Positions 46,069 through 57,078 of a stretch of 64,000 bases of DNA are shown piece by piece; within the stretch, counting starts at the first letter, position 1; every line of letters starts with the position of its first letter. Both the position numbers and the translations under genes were made by a program. Location: assembly GCA_035772735.1 (NCBI GenBank), contig JASDFA010000010.1:90912001-90976000 (forward strand), in the 5' to 3' direction. The DNA is from Datura wrightii. Lineage: Eukaryota; Streptophyta; Magnoliopsida; Solanales; Solanaceae. The notes beneath the pieces were generated by a model, which saw only the letters and a list, made by a program, of their open reading frames with translations, had not been told where the DNA came from and searched no databases.

Positions 46069-47092
46069 TATCATGACCTGAACATAGGTCCGGATCGAGA
46101 CACGGGACAAGGAGCCTCGAGAGACCCCAAGTCGAGCCATGGCATGAACATACATCTAACGCGATCAATAAAAGTGAAAGAATTAACATGATAACCATAG
46201 CGGAAGTCTGAAATAAGCATAACACTAGAAATACACATGAATCTAAAGTTGATTACATCCTTTCGTCTGAAAAGCCTCTAAGTCTAATAAGTTGATGGGA
46301 AAAGCCCCCAACTAACTTGCTAAAGTTGAAAACTGAAAGTAAATAAAGAAAACTAATAAAGCATGATCCTCGGGAGATGATGACTCAACAGCAGATGTGG
46401 GATGCTAACTCTGTAAGGCTGGCTAAGGACGGGGCTGAGTCTGAGTGTCGGGGCCTGTATCATAAAATGATACAGCATAGAGTATGCGGTTAGTACATGG
46501 AATGTACTAAGTATGCAAGGTAAGTAAACCGCTTAAATAAGTAAAATAATTTAAAACATGTTTAGTATGAAAACATAAAAGAATAAGAATCTGAGAGTAG
46601 GGATTGCATGCTATTTTTTTGAAATCATGATCTCAAAATAACATAACATCATAACTGAATCAATTGACCCAAAGATGAAATCTAATAGTCATAAGTAAAC
46701 CTGAACATTGGGTTAAACCTACTTTAAAACATATATATACATCATGAATGATAAATATGCATAACTGAAATCATGAGGAACAATGGGAGACTCGTCTTTT
46801 AACTGACATACCACGATAGAGCTTACATTGTCCCAACAATCACACTCAAGTGGGTCGAGTCGTCTAAAGCCTTGCCAGGGCTAAGGACGATACTATGATA
46901 TTGATATCAAGCTCGAGGCTTAATCGGGGCAGGGGATAGCTCACAAGGGAGGTCCCAAAGTATATATAAGATAGGTTTACACCTATGTTGGCGCGTAGTT
47001 CTAAGGCATAGGGTGATTGACCCTTAGCCTACTCGGTTCTAGGCACCACTCCAAAAAACATGCATATGCTCTCCATCATTTTTCAACGAAGT
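46069..47092 (-). repeat. F 5' LTR, truncated
   Basis: On the plus strand TATCATGACCTGAACATAGG corresponds to the LTR 3' end. It aligns with 30822 to about 31890 and stops at about 47092 (TTTTTCAACGAAGTTA). It carries both stem-loops in perfect form: CTGTATCAT-AAA-ATGATACAG at 46455-46475 and TTAGTACAT-GGA-ATGTACTAA at 46490-46510. About 1.4 kb of LTR is missing. Confidence 0.85.
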
Positions 47093-47336
47093 TAATTGAA
47101 TAATTCAAAAGTTAAGGATTTTGATAATTTTAACATGAAGAGAGCATAGTTCATGTTTCAAATTTCAAAAAGAATATTTTGAAGTATCCAAAAAAATATT
47201 TTAGAATCAAGTCTTCATATTTCTTGAACCGGCTAATATTATTATAACTTTCTAATATCATTTCTGTTTCTTATATTTGTTTTCATTTTAATTTGATATT
47301 GTAGATTGTGTTTAAAATATTTGTTAGAATTTTAAT
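47093..47336. other. AT-rich sequence after the F truncation point
   Basis: Unique-looking AT-rich DNA with no gene or repeat I recognise; it directly precedes the hAT-type fragment and may be its 5' flank. Confidence 0.4.
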
Positions 47337-47708
47337 ATGTCAACTAGAAAATATGAATCTAATCATTATAAACATAAAAGATAAAGAAAAATTCATAAAT
47401 TAATAAAATCTCAAAAAGGAGTTCTTGATAAATTTTTGAAAAATAATACCAAAATTAACTCAAAACATGTAGGAGATTGTTCTTTAAATGAACAATCCGC
47501 TAGCTTAGTTGAGTTAGATGATGATATAATCCAAATACAAGAAGAAAGAAAGGAAATTAGTGAAAAATTAGTTGTAGATTCTCAAGAAAATCAAGAACAT
47601 ATAAATGCATCATATAATTGTACTCCAAAAAACATATATGATTCTAGTCAATGGAATAATGTTTATACAAAGTTAAAAGATCTATTTAGTAGAAAAGGAA
47701 TAAATTAG
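47337..47708 (+). pseudogene. N-terminal fragment of a hAT/TTF-type (ZMYM1-like) transposase-derived protein
   Basis: From ATG 47337 the frame reads MSTRKYESNHYKHKR, an in-frame TAA at 47382, then RKIHKLIKSQKGVLDKFLKNN, an acidic low-complexity middle (ELDDDIIQIQEERKEIS), and ends NIYDSSQWNNVYTKLKDLFSRKGIN-stop. Plant zinc-finger MYM-type/TTF-domain proteins of the hAT superfamily typically start with MSTRKYESG...KGALDKF and have an IYDPxxW...LRDLLVEKG segment before the TTF zinc finger. This is recalled family knowledge, not a search. The zinc finger and catalytic domain do not follow; a LINE remnant begins about 15 bp later. Confidence 0.6.
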
Positions 47709-47723
47709 AATTACTAACATAGA

Positions 47724-48255
47724 TTTTTTTGGTAAATAAATATTTATTTATTTCTAAAGAGTTTTACAGTACAAAAGTAGAGTAGAGAACAAAAACAACT
47801 AAACAGCATGCCCCAGTTGTTTGTACTCTCTCATCATCGCCTAAAATGTCACATCTATGCTAAGGATAGAAATTCAATGTTCGTAGATGCCTAGCATATC
47901 TGGGAAAATCGTAACTTCTTATATGCACCTCCTGGATAATCAACCTAACCAAGGTTTGAACAGTCCTAGCCTTCTCTTGAAATACTCTTGTATTCCTCTC
48001 AATCCACTGGTGGTAGACTAAGCTACTCGTGTCTTTCTATATATCACTTCCCTTGCACTTCAATCCTTATAATTTCTTACTGCCAAACTATTCTCAGCAT
48101 TCCATGCCCTCGGTTGTCTACTGACTCCCTACCATTTTCAGTAATGATCTCCATATCTCATGTGAAACACGAATGGATGCTTGATATTTTTCTCCCAGTT
48201 GATGATGTAGTCCACATTTCTGGTCAGTTTGTGTTCCCTATTTGGCTAACTTATT
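47724..48255 (-). pseudogene. LINE ORF2 C-terminal end with A-rich tail
   Basis: Minus strand, from 48255 down: KLAK-stop-GTQTDQKCGLHHQL (zinc-knuckle part of the zf-RVT region), frameshifted EIWRSLLKM, then LVYHQWIERNTRVFQEKARTVQTLVRLIIQEVHIRS and a stop near 47865. The YHxWxERN motif and spacing are typical of the C-terminus of plant L1-type reverse transcriptases. The plus-strand T-run at 47724-47730 would be the A-tail of the element. It continues upstream at 50626 after solo LTR A3. Confidence 0.75.
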
Positions 48256-49076
48256 TGTCACGCCCCGCCTTGGGAGGCATGACTGGAACCTGGTGCCCTA
48301 CTAAGACCTGGACTGCTGGACTACTAGCCTAAGCACTTCTGGTGCCAGGCTAGCTCTAACTCTGGATTCATGGAACCAACGGCCTATATAACGGCTGTAA
48401 ATATAGCCTCCGGCTGACTAGGCCTATAGCCACCTGTAAGACAACAACAGCTAACCAAAACAATAGTAGTTTAAAGGAACCTATGCGGGCTGACAAGGCC
48501 ACCATACTGACTAGTTTCAATGAAACGCTGAATCAAATGCTAAACTACTCTGTGACCGGCAAGGTCACCAACTATTAACTGAATAAGGCCCCACATGGCC
48601 ATCATAAACAACTAAAACATACACAAGGCCTCACACGACCGGTACAGCTAACCACAGGGAATATACAATCTGCAAGCCTCTAAGAATACTGATAAATGGT
48701 CGGGACAGGGCCCTAGCCTACCCATACTGTACAACAAAAGAAAAGGAATAAACCTCTAGCTATAAAGCTCCGGATGACAGGAGCTAATGACTCTGTGTGC
48801 TGACTGGAATCACGAGCGGTTGGCTCCTCGTCTATGAACACCTGCAGGCAAGTAATGTAGCGCCCCCAAACGGGCACCAGTACCACTGGTACCGAGTATG
48901 CAAAGCAATAACTGAACATAACTGAAGATAAACAGTATACTGGTGGTTACTGAAATGATAGAGGATAGCTAAAACTGTCTGGAATAGCAGAATTTGTGTC
49001 GAGCTCAACTGTACTGGAAAGAAGATAAGAATCATACCTGTCAATGCAGCGTCCTGCTATCTATCAATTTAATAAG

Positions 49077-49146
<70 letters not shown>

Positions 49147-50625
49147 CATACAAGAACCTATACCAGCCCCTATAAGCTGGATGGTGCCATTTAACACGCA
49201 ATCTATATACCCTTACCCGGGTCAAACCATTCAAAAATAAATTCACTCCACTCACCTAATAACTACGAGCATCCCGCCGGCCCCCTGGGTATGCAGCTTA
49301 GGCTCTCTTGGCCCCTGACTATAACTATATCTGAGTCCGGAGGACTCCTGCATCTGTAATCTGAGATTTGTATCTGTAATCTATAATCTGTGCCCTGGGC
49401 GCAAGCGCTCGACAGGGTATGCTATAATGCTAATCAACCTGCTATGGAGAATGTTGCATCCCATCTTCGTCCTACTGTGGATGGCATGCCACTCCTTGGA
49501 GTGAGGTATCCTCATCCTCTGGCGGGCGAGTCGACACAACTATTAACCCTGGGGTGGCAAGGAAGCGCTAAGGGTGCGCACATATCACAAACAAGTCTCA
49601 ACAAACAACAATAATCACATATAACGTGTGTAATAAATCTGATAGTACTGTTCATGTTTTGATATTCTATTCTGATTCTTTGGCTGAACTAAACTGAGTC
49701 TGAAATAATATCTCGCTGCTTAATACTAATTTACTGACTTTTATTCTGAATATGGCATAATAATACAAACATACTTAATACTCGACTTCTGGAACTTCCT
49801 TCTGGAGTTTATTCTATCTTGCTATACTAGAATTACTAACTTTCTGAAGAAACTGGCTTTACATACCTCAGTTGCCGACTTCCTAACTAACTGACGTAGC
49901 TCGGCCAATATCTAGCTATTTCTTCCAACTACATTGATATTCATAGCAATTAGAACTAAATCCATCAATATTCCGGAATAAAACACTACTTTGAATATAT
50001 ATACTGAACTTTGACTTATCAAAAAACAACCGAAAACTCGCTATTTCTCGAAAGTCCAGAAGAGAGAAATACTCACTTTAATGCTGGGAGTATATTGACA
50101 CTAATTTGGAGAAATTCCACTTACCTTAGCTCGGTAGGACGCCGATTCGCCGGCTGAATTTCATGAAGCTAACTCCGTGGGAATGTTCCCCGCAGCTTTG
50201 TACTTCACTACCTGAGATTAATTCGAGTTTGGACTGCATTTAATAGCGTAAACAGAAGGAATTTTAAAGGAATTGTTGTTCCCTCTGTTGTCTGGTTTGT
50301 TCTCTGGAAATTATGAGAATTATCTAAAAAAACCAAATTGGGGGCTATATATACTTGGCCTGGACACCCCCTCTCCATGGCACGTTGGCCATCATAGAGG
50401 GGCTTCCTCCGTGGCACGTTTCCATCGTGGAGGGGTCCTTCCCAGCCACCTCTTTAAGTTGCATTTGTCGAATGTGATTTATAAGTCGCATTTGCCTTGC
50501 GATGCTCCGACTTGGCGCTTGTCCGGTCTTCCCCCGGGCCTTCTCCTAGCATGTATGGCATTCTAAAACTCTTAACCAACATGCAAATAGGCAATCTAAA
50601 TGTCAAGAATTTACGGGGTGTAACA
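48256..50625 (-). repeat. A3: solo LTR of the A family inserted in the LINE
   Basis: On the minus strand it starts TGTTACACCCCGTAAATTC (50625) and ends CAAGGCGGGGCGTGACA (48256). Segments match the A1 LTR along its length (GCCCGGGGGAAGACCGGAC, GACAAGTATATATAG, TGCCTGCAG), at lower identity. Flanks TTATT (48251-48255) and CTATC (50626-50630) agree at three of five bases and differ by transitions. No internal sequence is present, so it is a solo LTR from recombination. TATA box on the minus strand at 50353-50345. Confidence 0.85.
49078..49145. repeat. AT microsatellite in A3
   Basis: Uninterrupted AT repeat of about 68 bases. It lies at a different LTR position from the AT run in A1, so it arose independently. 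Confidence 0.9.
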
Positions 50626-50895
50626 CTATCTTTGGTGGCTAGCCTCTCTAGTATGGCCAATCGAAGCATGACATTTCATTTAGGGGATCCGTGGTTATTT
50701 AAAAATAATTCTCTCCAATGTACTTTTAGTAGTTCACCTAGCAACCTCTTGTAGATATTCTGGATTGAGTAGGAGGTATTACTTTGAAACTATGACAGAT
50801 CATGCCCTGCGGCCTCGAAGTAGCGTCTAGCCTTGGAGATCTTCCGGACAACCCAAGAAGCAGTCATCTGCAAATCCAAGTTTCACCAAATTAAT
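50626..50895 (-). pseudogene. LINE ORF2 fragment, zf-RVT region, upstream part
   Basis: Minus strand: TASWVVRKISKARRYFEA (about 50875-50820), SIQNIYKRLLGELLKVHWRE (about 50765-50710), frame change, NHGSP, then WNVMLRLAILERLATKD up to the A3 insertion. This matches the usual plant L1 order of W-x-V-R-K-I, then Y-x-x-L-x-G...V-W...N...P-K-W...L...KDRL, and joins KLAK on the other side of A3. No RT palm domain is recognisable further upstream. Confidence 0.72.
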
Positions 50896-52829
50896 CTTAG
50901 CATACATAGGATGGAAACTGAATTCAGTCATGTTCTTCAGAGGTTTGAGTAATCTATATCTATTTTATATTAAAAGTATGAACTCTCTAACATAAAAGTT
51001 AAATTACCTAAATAACCTTATAGATAATAAGAATTCCTTAATCGTCTTAAATAACCTAATTAAAAGTCTTAAGTGAATTACTGTCAAAACTCTTCATACT
51101 TAATCAATCCTCTCAAAAGGTTTAGAACAATTTCCTCAACAACACCATACATACAATTTAAGGGCATGAAAAATGCTTATTTTTAGAAAAGAAAAATACA
51201 AAGAGAAAAGGAGTTCTCAAATTTCTTTTAGATAGAGGATATGCTTAGTATAACAAAATTTAAAACCTCTAGATCTTAATATTCTCAGAGCAATAGGATT
51301 TATAACGAAAAATTATATTAAATTCATGACCCATGGAAATAAAAGAAAAAAATGAAGAGGCACAAGTATTTCAATTCATTAACCATCGCAAATGTATAAA
51401 AAGTCAGAACTTTTAACATTTCATGGTTATATTAATAATGTTATTGACTTTAGAATAGCCGAAGACAATACCAATGTCATATATCAAGGAGAAAGTGATA
51501 ATATATAGGGTTCTTCTTTTTCTACTCATTCTTTAATTTTTCTGCCCTATGTGATTAATAAAATAAAAAATGTATAAATATTTTGTTAGATGCTTATTAT
51601 TTGATGTTCTCATACTGTACATCTAGAATTATATGTATGATTAAGAGTGACATATGTTTGCAGATATTTTTATATTATTTTGATCAAATATAAATGTTTG
51701 GTGGATATACAATTGTGTAGCATATAGGATTTGAAATATTATTATTAAGGTTATAAATATATAAAATAGACATCGATTAATACTTTATAATTATCTTGAG
51801 ATCATGAAAATAATATATATAATTAGTTTTATTGAATGGATAAATTGATTTTAAAAGTTAATAATTTGAGATACATGAAAATACTTCTTATTGTTAGTAT
51901 ACTATTTAGAAATATTTGTATACATTCTAAACCATCTCTATGAATGATGGGGGTGAAGATGAGGTGTGTTTGAGGGTGGGAAAGACATAATCAATGTGAA
52001 ATGCCACTTATGAAACTTATTTTTTTTACTTTCACTGTAAGTCATTTTTTCATTTTTAAGGAACTTTTTCCTGAAGAAAAATTTTTTAAAATATTTTTAC
52101 CTACCGAACATGAAAAAATTGGAAAACATTTTTTAAGAAATGTCTTCCTCCCCACCGAAGACACCCTAAACGGTTATATGGGGTGTTTAATTACCTTCTT
52201 AAAAATTAAATTCCACATTTTATCATCACTTTAATCTTCTTTATTAACTATTTATTCTGCGTTTAAATTTTGGTGGTTGAAAATTACACGAAGTTAAATT
52301 TGACTTAACCAAAGAAAACATTTCAACTTGGATATACTTCACTAAAATTTTAGGTGTTATTTTTTATACTCCTAAAATTATTTGAATTGGCTATTGTACT
52401 GACTTTGAAAAATTCTTTATAGATGGCGTTTTCATTATATGAGATAGCCGTAAGGTGGATATTACATAATTTCTTTATCTTTTTTATTTCTATTTTTTTC
52501 TTATTGAGTCCTTAAAAATTATTTTATTTTTTATCTTTATTGGGGTATATGTATAAACAGAAATTGTCCCTATTTGAAGTTTAATATATTTTGAAAAGTT
52601 GGCATACATCTAGTTACAACTAAAAAAGGGATACTTTTTAAAGTAAAATTAAAATAAAAGATAAATACTTAGAGTGATTCATGTTATTCTATTTTTTCTT
52701 TACTTTTGATAGTAACTAAATTTTATAGTTTTCTTACATAAGATCGAGTTTTCATATATTCTTTATTGCATACTCTATGTAGTCAATCATTCAAATATTT
52801 TATGCCTCAAGTTCCACCTAGAGGGCGTA
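50896..52829. other. AT-rich DNA without a recognised gene
   Basis: About 1.9 kb of AT-rich sequence. It contains a possible Helitron-like 5' terminus at 50953 and a possible MITE at 51961-52168. No coding region is convincing; the ORF 52001-52234 is a reading of the MITE-like DNA. It ends in GTTCCACCTAGAGGGCGTA beside an LTR start. Confidence 0.5.
51961..52168. mobile_element. Possible hAT-like MITE
   Basis: The left end GAGGTGTGTTTGAGGGTGGG and the complement of the right end (AGGGTGTCTTCGGTGGGG) are imperfect inverted repeats, and the interior is AT-rich with runs of the GGAAAACATTTT type. I associate this end type (GGGTGTGTTTGGT) with short plant DNA transposons. No clean target duplication is seen. 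Confidence 0.35.
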
Positions 52830-53271
52830 TGTAATACCCCAGAAGTGCCTTAGACTATACTCGGAATTTAAAATGTAAAGTAGCCAAAAATCTGAGATTT
52901 CTTCTTAGAACAACTCGTTCTACGGGTCGTTGGTTGGACTAACGACCCATTGGAGGTGCTCGTAGTGAGAATCTGCAGAGTAGGCTGGGAAGTAACGGGT
53001 CTCAGGATGAACCATTGGTTGAAGTAACAGATCATTGGAAATGAGTCGTTGTGAGGGTGGTCATGGTCAAGGAGGCAGGCACAAGCTGTGGAAAGACTCG
53101 TTAGTTCGAGCCATGGGCTGTGTTATGCTCTCATTGGAAGGTTTCAAAAAAATAGATAGTGGTACCAACGGATGGCTGCCACGAGTCATGGGAGTTGGGT
53201 ATGACTCGAGGTACTGGTCGTGGTAGCAGGTCTGGGAGTGGATCTTGGGCTGAAGCAACGAGGGAAGTAAC
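52830..53271 (+). repeat. 5' fragment of a gypsy LTR
   Basis: Starts TGTAATACCCCAGAAGTGCC like G-type LTRs and has GGTCGTTGG and GAGTCGTTG motifs, but after 442 bp a new LTR start (H) appears. It is read as an older LTR interrupted by H, or a truncated LTR. Confidence 0.6.
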
Positions 53272-55694
53272 TGTAATGCTCCAAAAAAATCAAAATCAAT
53301 ATTTGAGACTTAAATTAGAAATTTTGAAAATTGCAGAAATGTTGCAGGATGGCCCACCTGACGAGTCGTTAAGTAACCTCATGACTCGTTAGGTAAGCCG
53401 TGAGGAGGAGGCTAAATAATGTACAAGAGGGAGGCAGGGTATCGAATGAGGGACTTCACGAGTATTGGTCACTAACCATGACCCTTTAGGTCACTCGTGG
53501 TCATACCTGAGTTGAAAAAATATTGTGTTGTCCTGTGTGCTTGACGATTGGGGGAAACAAGTCATTGACCCTAGTAACGACTCATTATGTCCCCCGTTAC
53601 CAGCCCCAGTAAATTATTAGTCAGTGTACCTGACAGGCGTGAGCATGAGTTGTGGTCAGCCACCACGACCCATTAGGTCACCGGTTAGGGTCACCTGGCA
53701 GTTTTTCCCAGCGATTTCCTAAGGGCTAGTTAGTAATTTCCTTCCTCCCAAGCTTTAAACTACGTTGTTTTAACATTAACTTCATACATTTTAGTGGTGG
53801 TAACGGGTTCTCTTCCTCATTCCCCACTCAAACCCTCTAGAAACAGAACGTAGAGTTCTCTATCAGAGTATTTTAGAGCAAGAGCTAGGGCAGATCTTTC
53901 CTCTTTCATTCTCAAGCAATTTCTCCAGGTTTCTTCGTCAGGTATGTGGGTATTAAACAAGGGAAATTATTTTTCCCTTGTGTCCCCCAAAATTCTTCCA
54001 TAACTTCTCTATTAGTTTTAGCGCTGAGTTTTTTGAATACGAAGAAATTACATGTTATTATTCGTCAATCTCTCATAGAATAATATTCTCATTTATTATT
54101 GATATGAATTCCATCAGTTCTTACTTAAATTATCGAGATTCTTGCAAGAGTGAATTGAAGCCCTGAATTCTTGTAGGAAGATGATTTTGCTTGAAAATCT
54201 CCCTCTAGTGAATTAAGCATGTTTGGGCCGAAATTTCCTTGAAACTCTTTTATATATGAAACGAGCAGATATTCCATTAATAAAAATAATTTTAGACTTG
54301 ATAAATTAGTTTTCTTTAATTCTTGAGTTGTTGCTATATTACAGAATTCTCGTGTTGTTGGAATGAGTCGAATTCTCTATTAGCTGCTTAATAGTTCAGT
54401 TTAGTTAGAATGCAGAATCCATTCAGAACTATGCAGAAATTGTAAACTAATCAGTTTGACTATAGAAATTCCCGAGGTGTCAGTAGTCCCTCCCAGATAT
54501 AAGAACTAGAATCAGAATTTAGTTATTGGTCCACTAGGCAGTCATGACATTTGAGATATATAGCTCTAACTTGTCCCAGGACCCCAGTTAAGATTTTAGT
54601 TTGTTCTTCGACGGTTACGAAGCTTTTAGATGAGCAGCTCTGACCAGTCTAGAACTCAGCTTCAGAATCTGGTCCAATAAGACTCTCAGGGTACTTTCAG
54701 TTATATGTCCCTGACTAGTCTTTGACCCCAGTTTCGAGCTATCAGCCTAGTTGTTCAGTATAGGTTTTCTAGTGGGAGTAGGACATAGCACCGAGGTTCC
54801 AGCGCACCCAGGTTCCCAGAACTACATTGCCAGGTGTAGGTTATAGTTACATATTATTGGCCTGATTAGCCCCAGACTTTTGTGATCACCTAGTTCATGC
54901 CTTTACCCTAGCAAGGTATATTGGGTCCTAACGGTGGGGTGTATACATCGGACTCCACGTCTAGCTCAGGTGGTTATATGTCAGTTTCAAACTCTCCTAC
55001 TAGTCAGTCCAGTCCAGTAACAGAATAAGAATCTCAGTTCAATTTCATCCCTATCAGTTTAACTCAGTTCAATATAGTATCTCAGACTCAGTGTTTCAGA
55101 CTTAGCGCATGTCCTTGACCATCAGACAGGGTCATCTTTACCATTTCAGATTACATTAGTAGTTCAGTTCAGCTTATCTGTTTGTCACTGCATGTCATTT
55201 CAGTTCAGAATTTATATTCCGTTATGTTTATCCCACTTACTCAGTACATTCAAAGTACTGACACATACTTTTTGCTATATCGTTTCATGATATAGTTGTA
55301 GGTTCTCAGACTCAACACCACTAGACGCTGCAGTTCAGATTCTCCATCTCAGCAGTTGAAGTATGAGTCCTCATCATCCAAGGGCATTATTTCATTCCTT
55401 CAGTCATTTATTAGTTTTAGTTAGACTTAGAGTTAGCTGGGGGCTTATCCCAACAACTCCTCTGTTAGATGGCTTTCAGACAAACATGATTTTCAGATTT
55501 TTTCAGTATTATTCAAATGTTTTGAACTTTATGTTTTCATACTTGTCTTTCATAAATGCTTTATGATATTGTTCCAAGTTCCGTTGTGCATGATTACTCA
55601 AAATACTAGTGAATGATAGACCAGGGGTTGACTTTGGGTCACTTATGGCTTCAAGTACCGTGTTACATCTAGGGTGTAGGCTCGGGCCGTGACA
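53272..55694 (+). repeat. H 5' LTR
   Basis: Starts TGTAATGCTCCAAAAAAATC, ends CTCGGGCCGTGACA. ACGAGTCGT and related motifs lie at 53360-53690; the ATAGCACCGAG block is at about 54785. The stem-loop CTATATCGT-TTC-ATGATATAG at 55275-55295 (399 bp from the end) shows a base-pair swap relative to B. The PBS follows at 55699 as TGGTATCTGAGT, two changes from the intact site. Confidence 0.85.
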
Positions 55695-55904
55695 AACTTG
55701 GTATCTGAGTCGTAGGTTTAGAGTATCCTTATAAAGTCTGAAATCCGCATTGAGTAGAGTCCTTTTCATAGGTGTGAAGCGCGCCAAACATATGACGAGG
55801 AGGCTACGAGATTTTATTAGGAAAATTCCCTTTTTTCATATTCTTTATCGTTCATCAAAGTTCAATTTCAGAAATGCCCTTCTAATTCATGCTCTGTTTC
55901 ATTT

Positions 55905-56219
55905 TAGTGAACCCTGCCTCCTAGATGCGGTAACGGAAGAAGAGCCGGTAATTCCAATAAACCTGCTCCACCATCCCCGGTATCTCCTCTAGATGATTTG
56001 GTTTCTACTGCAGAGTTTAGAGAGGCCATTCAGTTACTAGCTCAGACCGTGACCAATCAGGTGAATCAACAGGTTGTGCCGGTGAACACAAACGGGTCTG
56101 CAACAGCTGCAAGGGTGCGGGACTTCACCCTTATGAACCCTCCAACGTTTCAAGGATCTAAAGTGGAGGAGGACACCCAAGAGTTTGTAGATGTGGTCAG
56201 GAATATTACCCGTATTATG
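55905..56219 (+). pseudogene. H gag N-terminal part
   Basis: The N-terminal basic segment lies at about 55915, then an open frame from 55998: [58 protein letters not shown]. At about 56219 it passes abruptly into the end of protease. The zinc knuckles, the C-terminal half of gag and the protease active site are lost. Confidence 0.85.
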
Positions 56220-57078
56220 GTTGTGTGTATCATCTTGTTTGGGTTAAGGATGCTACGTCCGAGACCCCAAATCTTCAGTTAGATTCTATAGCATGTGAGT
56301 TCCCAGAGGTGTTTCCAGATGATCTACCAAGATTCCCTCCCGAATGGGAGATTGATTTTGGTATTGACCTTCTCCTAGATACAAAGCCTATATCCATTTC
56401 TCCTTACAAAATGGTTCCAGCCGAGCTAAAGAAGTTGAAAGAGCAGTTGAAAGATCTCCTAGATAAGGGTTTCATCAGGCCTATTAAATCCCGTTAGGGT
56501 GCTCCAGTTCTCTTTGTTAGTGAGAAGGATGGTTCCCTTAGAATATGCAATGATTATCACTTGTTGAACAAGGTCACAATAAAGAACAAGTGTCCCCTTC
56601 CTAGGATTGATGACTTGTTTGATCAAATTCAGGGTGCTAAGTGCTTATCTAAGATAGACCTCAGATCCGACTATCATCAGCTCAAAGTTATAGAGAGTGA
56701 CATCCAAAAGACAGTCTTCAAGACTCAATATGGTCACTATGAGTTCGTAGTTATGACTTTTGGAATAAAAAATGATCCTATAGCTTTTGTGGATTTGATG
56801 AATAGAGTGTTCAAGTAGTATTTGGATATATTCGTGATTGTCTTAATAGATGATATTCTCATATACTCTCAAAGTAAGGAGGCGCATGCCGATCATTTGA
56901 GGATTATGTTGCAGACTCTTAGGGATCACCAGTTGTTTACTAAATTCAGCAATTGTGAGTTTTGGTTGAACTCAGTAGCATTCTTGGCCCATGTGGTGTC
57001 TAGCAACGGTGTTCAGGTAGACTCTCAAAACATAGAGGCGGTGAAGAATTGGCCTAGACCAATTAGTCCTTTGGATAT
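56220..57078 (+). pseudogene. H protease end and reverse transcriptase
   Basis: Begins at the [16 protein letters not shown] linker, then [43 protein letters not shown], a TAG at 56495, [38 protein letters not shown], a TAG at 56817, and an intact catalytic LIDDILIYS (about 56845). [20 protein letters not shown] and NWPRPISPLDI lead to the D insertion. This is the best-preserved RT palm in the window, the only one here that keeps both Asp. Confidence 0.88.

Larger units (their letters stand above)
30822..47092 (-). mobile_element. F: near-full-length gypsy element, minus strand, 5' LTR truncated
   Basis: Order on the minus strand: 5' LTR remnant (47092-46069), PBS (46064-46053), gag, protease, RT, RNase H, integrase with chromodomain-like tail, PPT (41155-41139), 3' LTR (41138-30822, split by G). 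This is the most complete coding layout in the window, but every gene is broken. The TSD cannot be checked because the 5' end is lost at about 47092. Confidence 0.87.

Noticed and set aside
49078..49145. AT microsatellite as a conserved LTR feature shared with A1
   Set aside because: It lies at a different alignment position from the A1 AT run, so the two are independent expansions.
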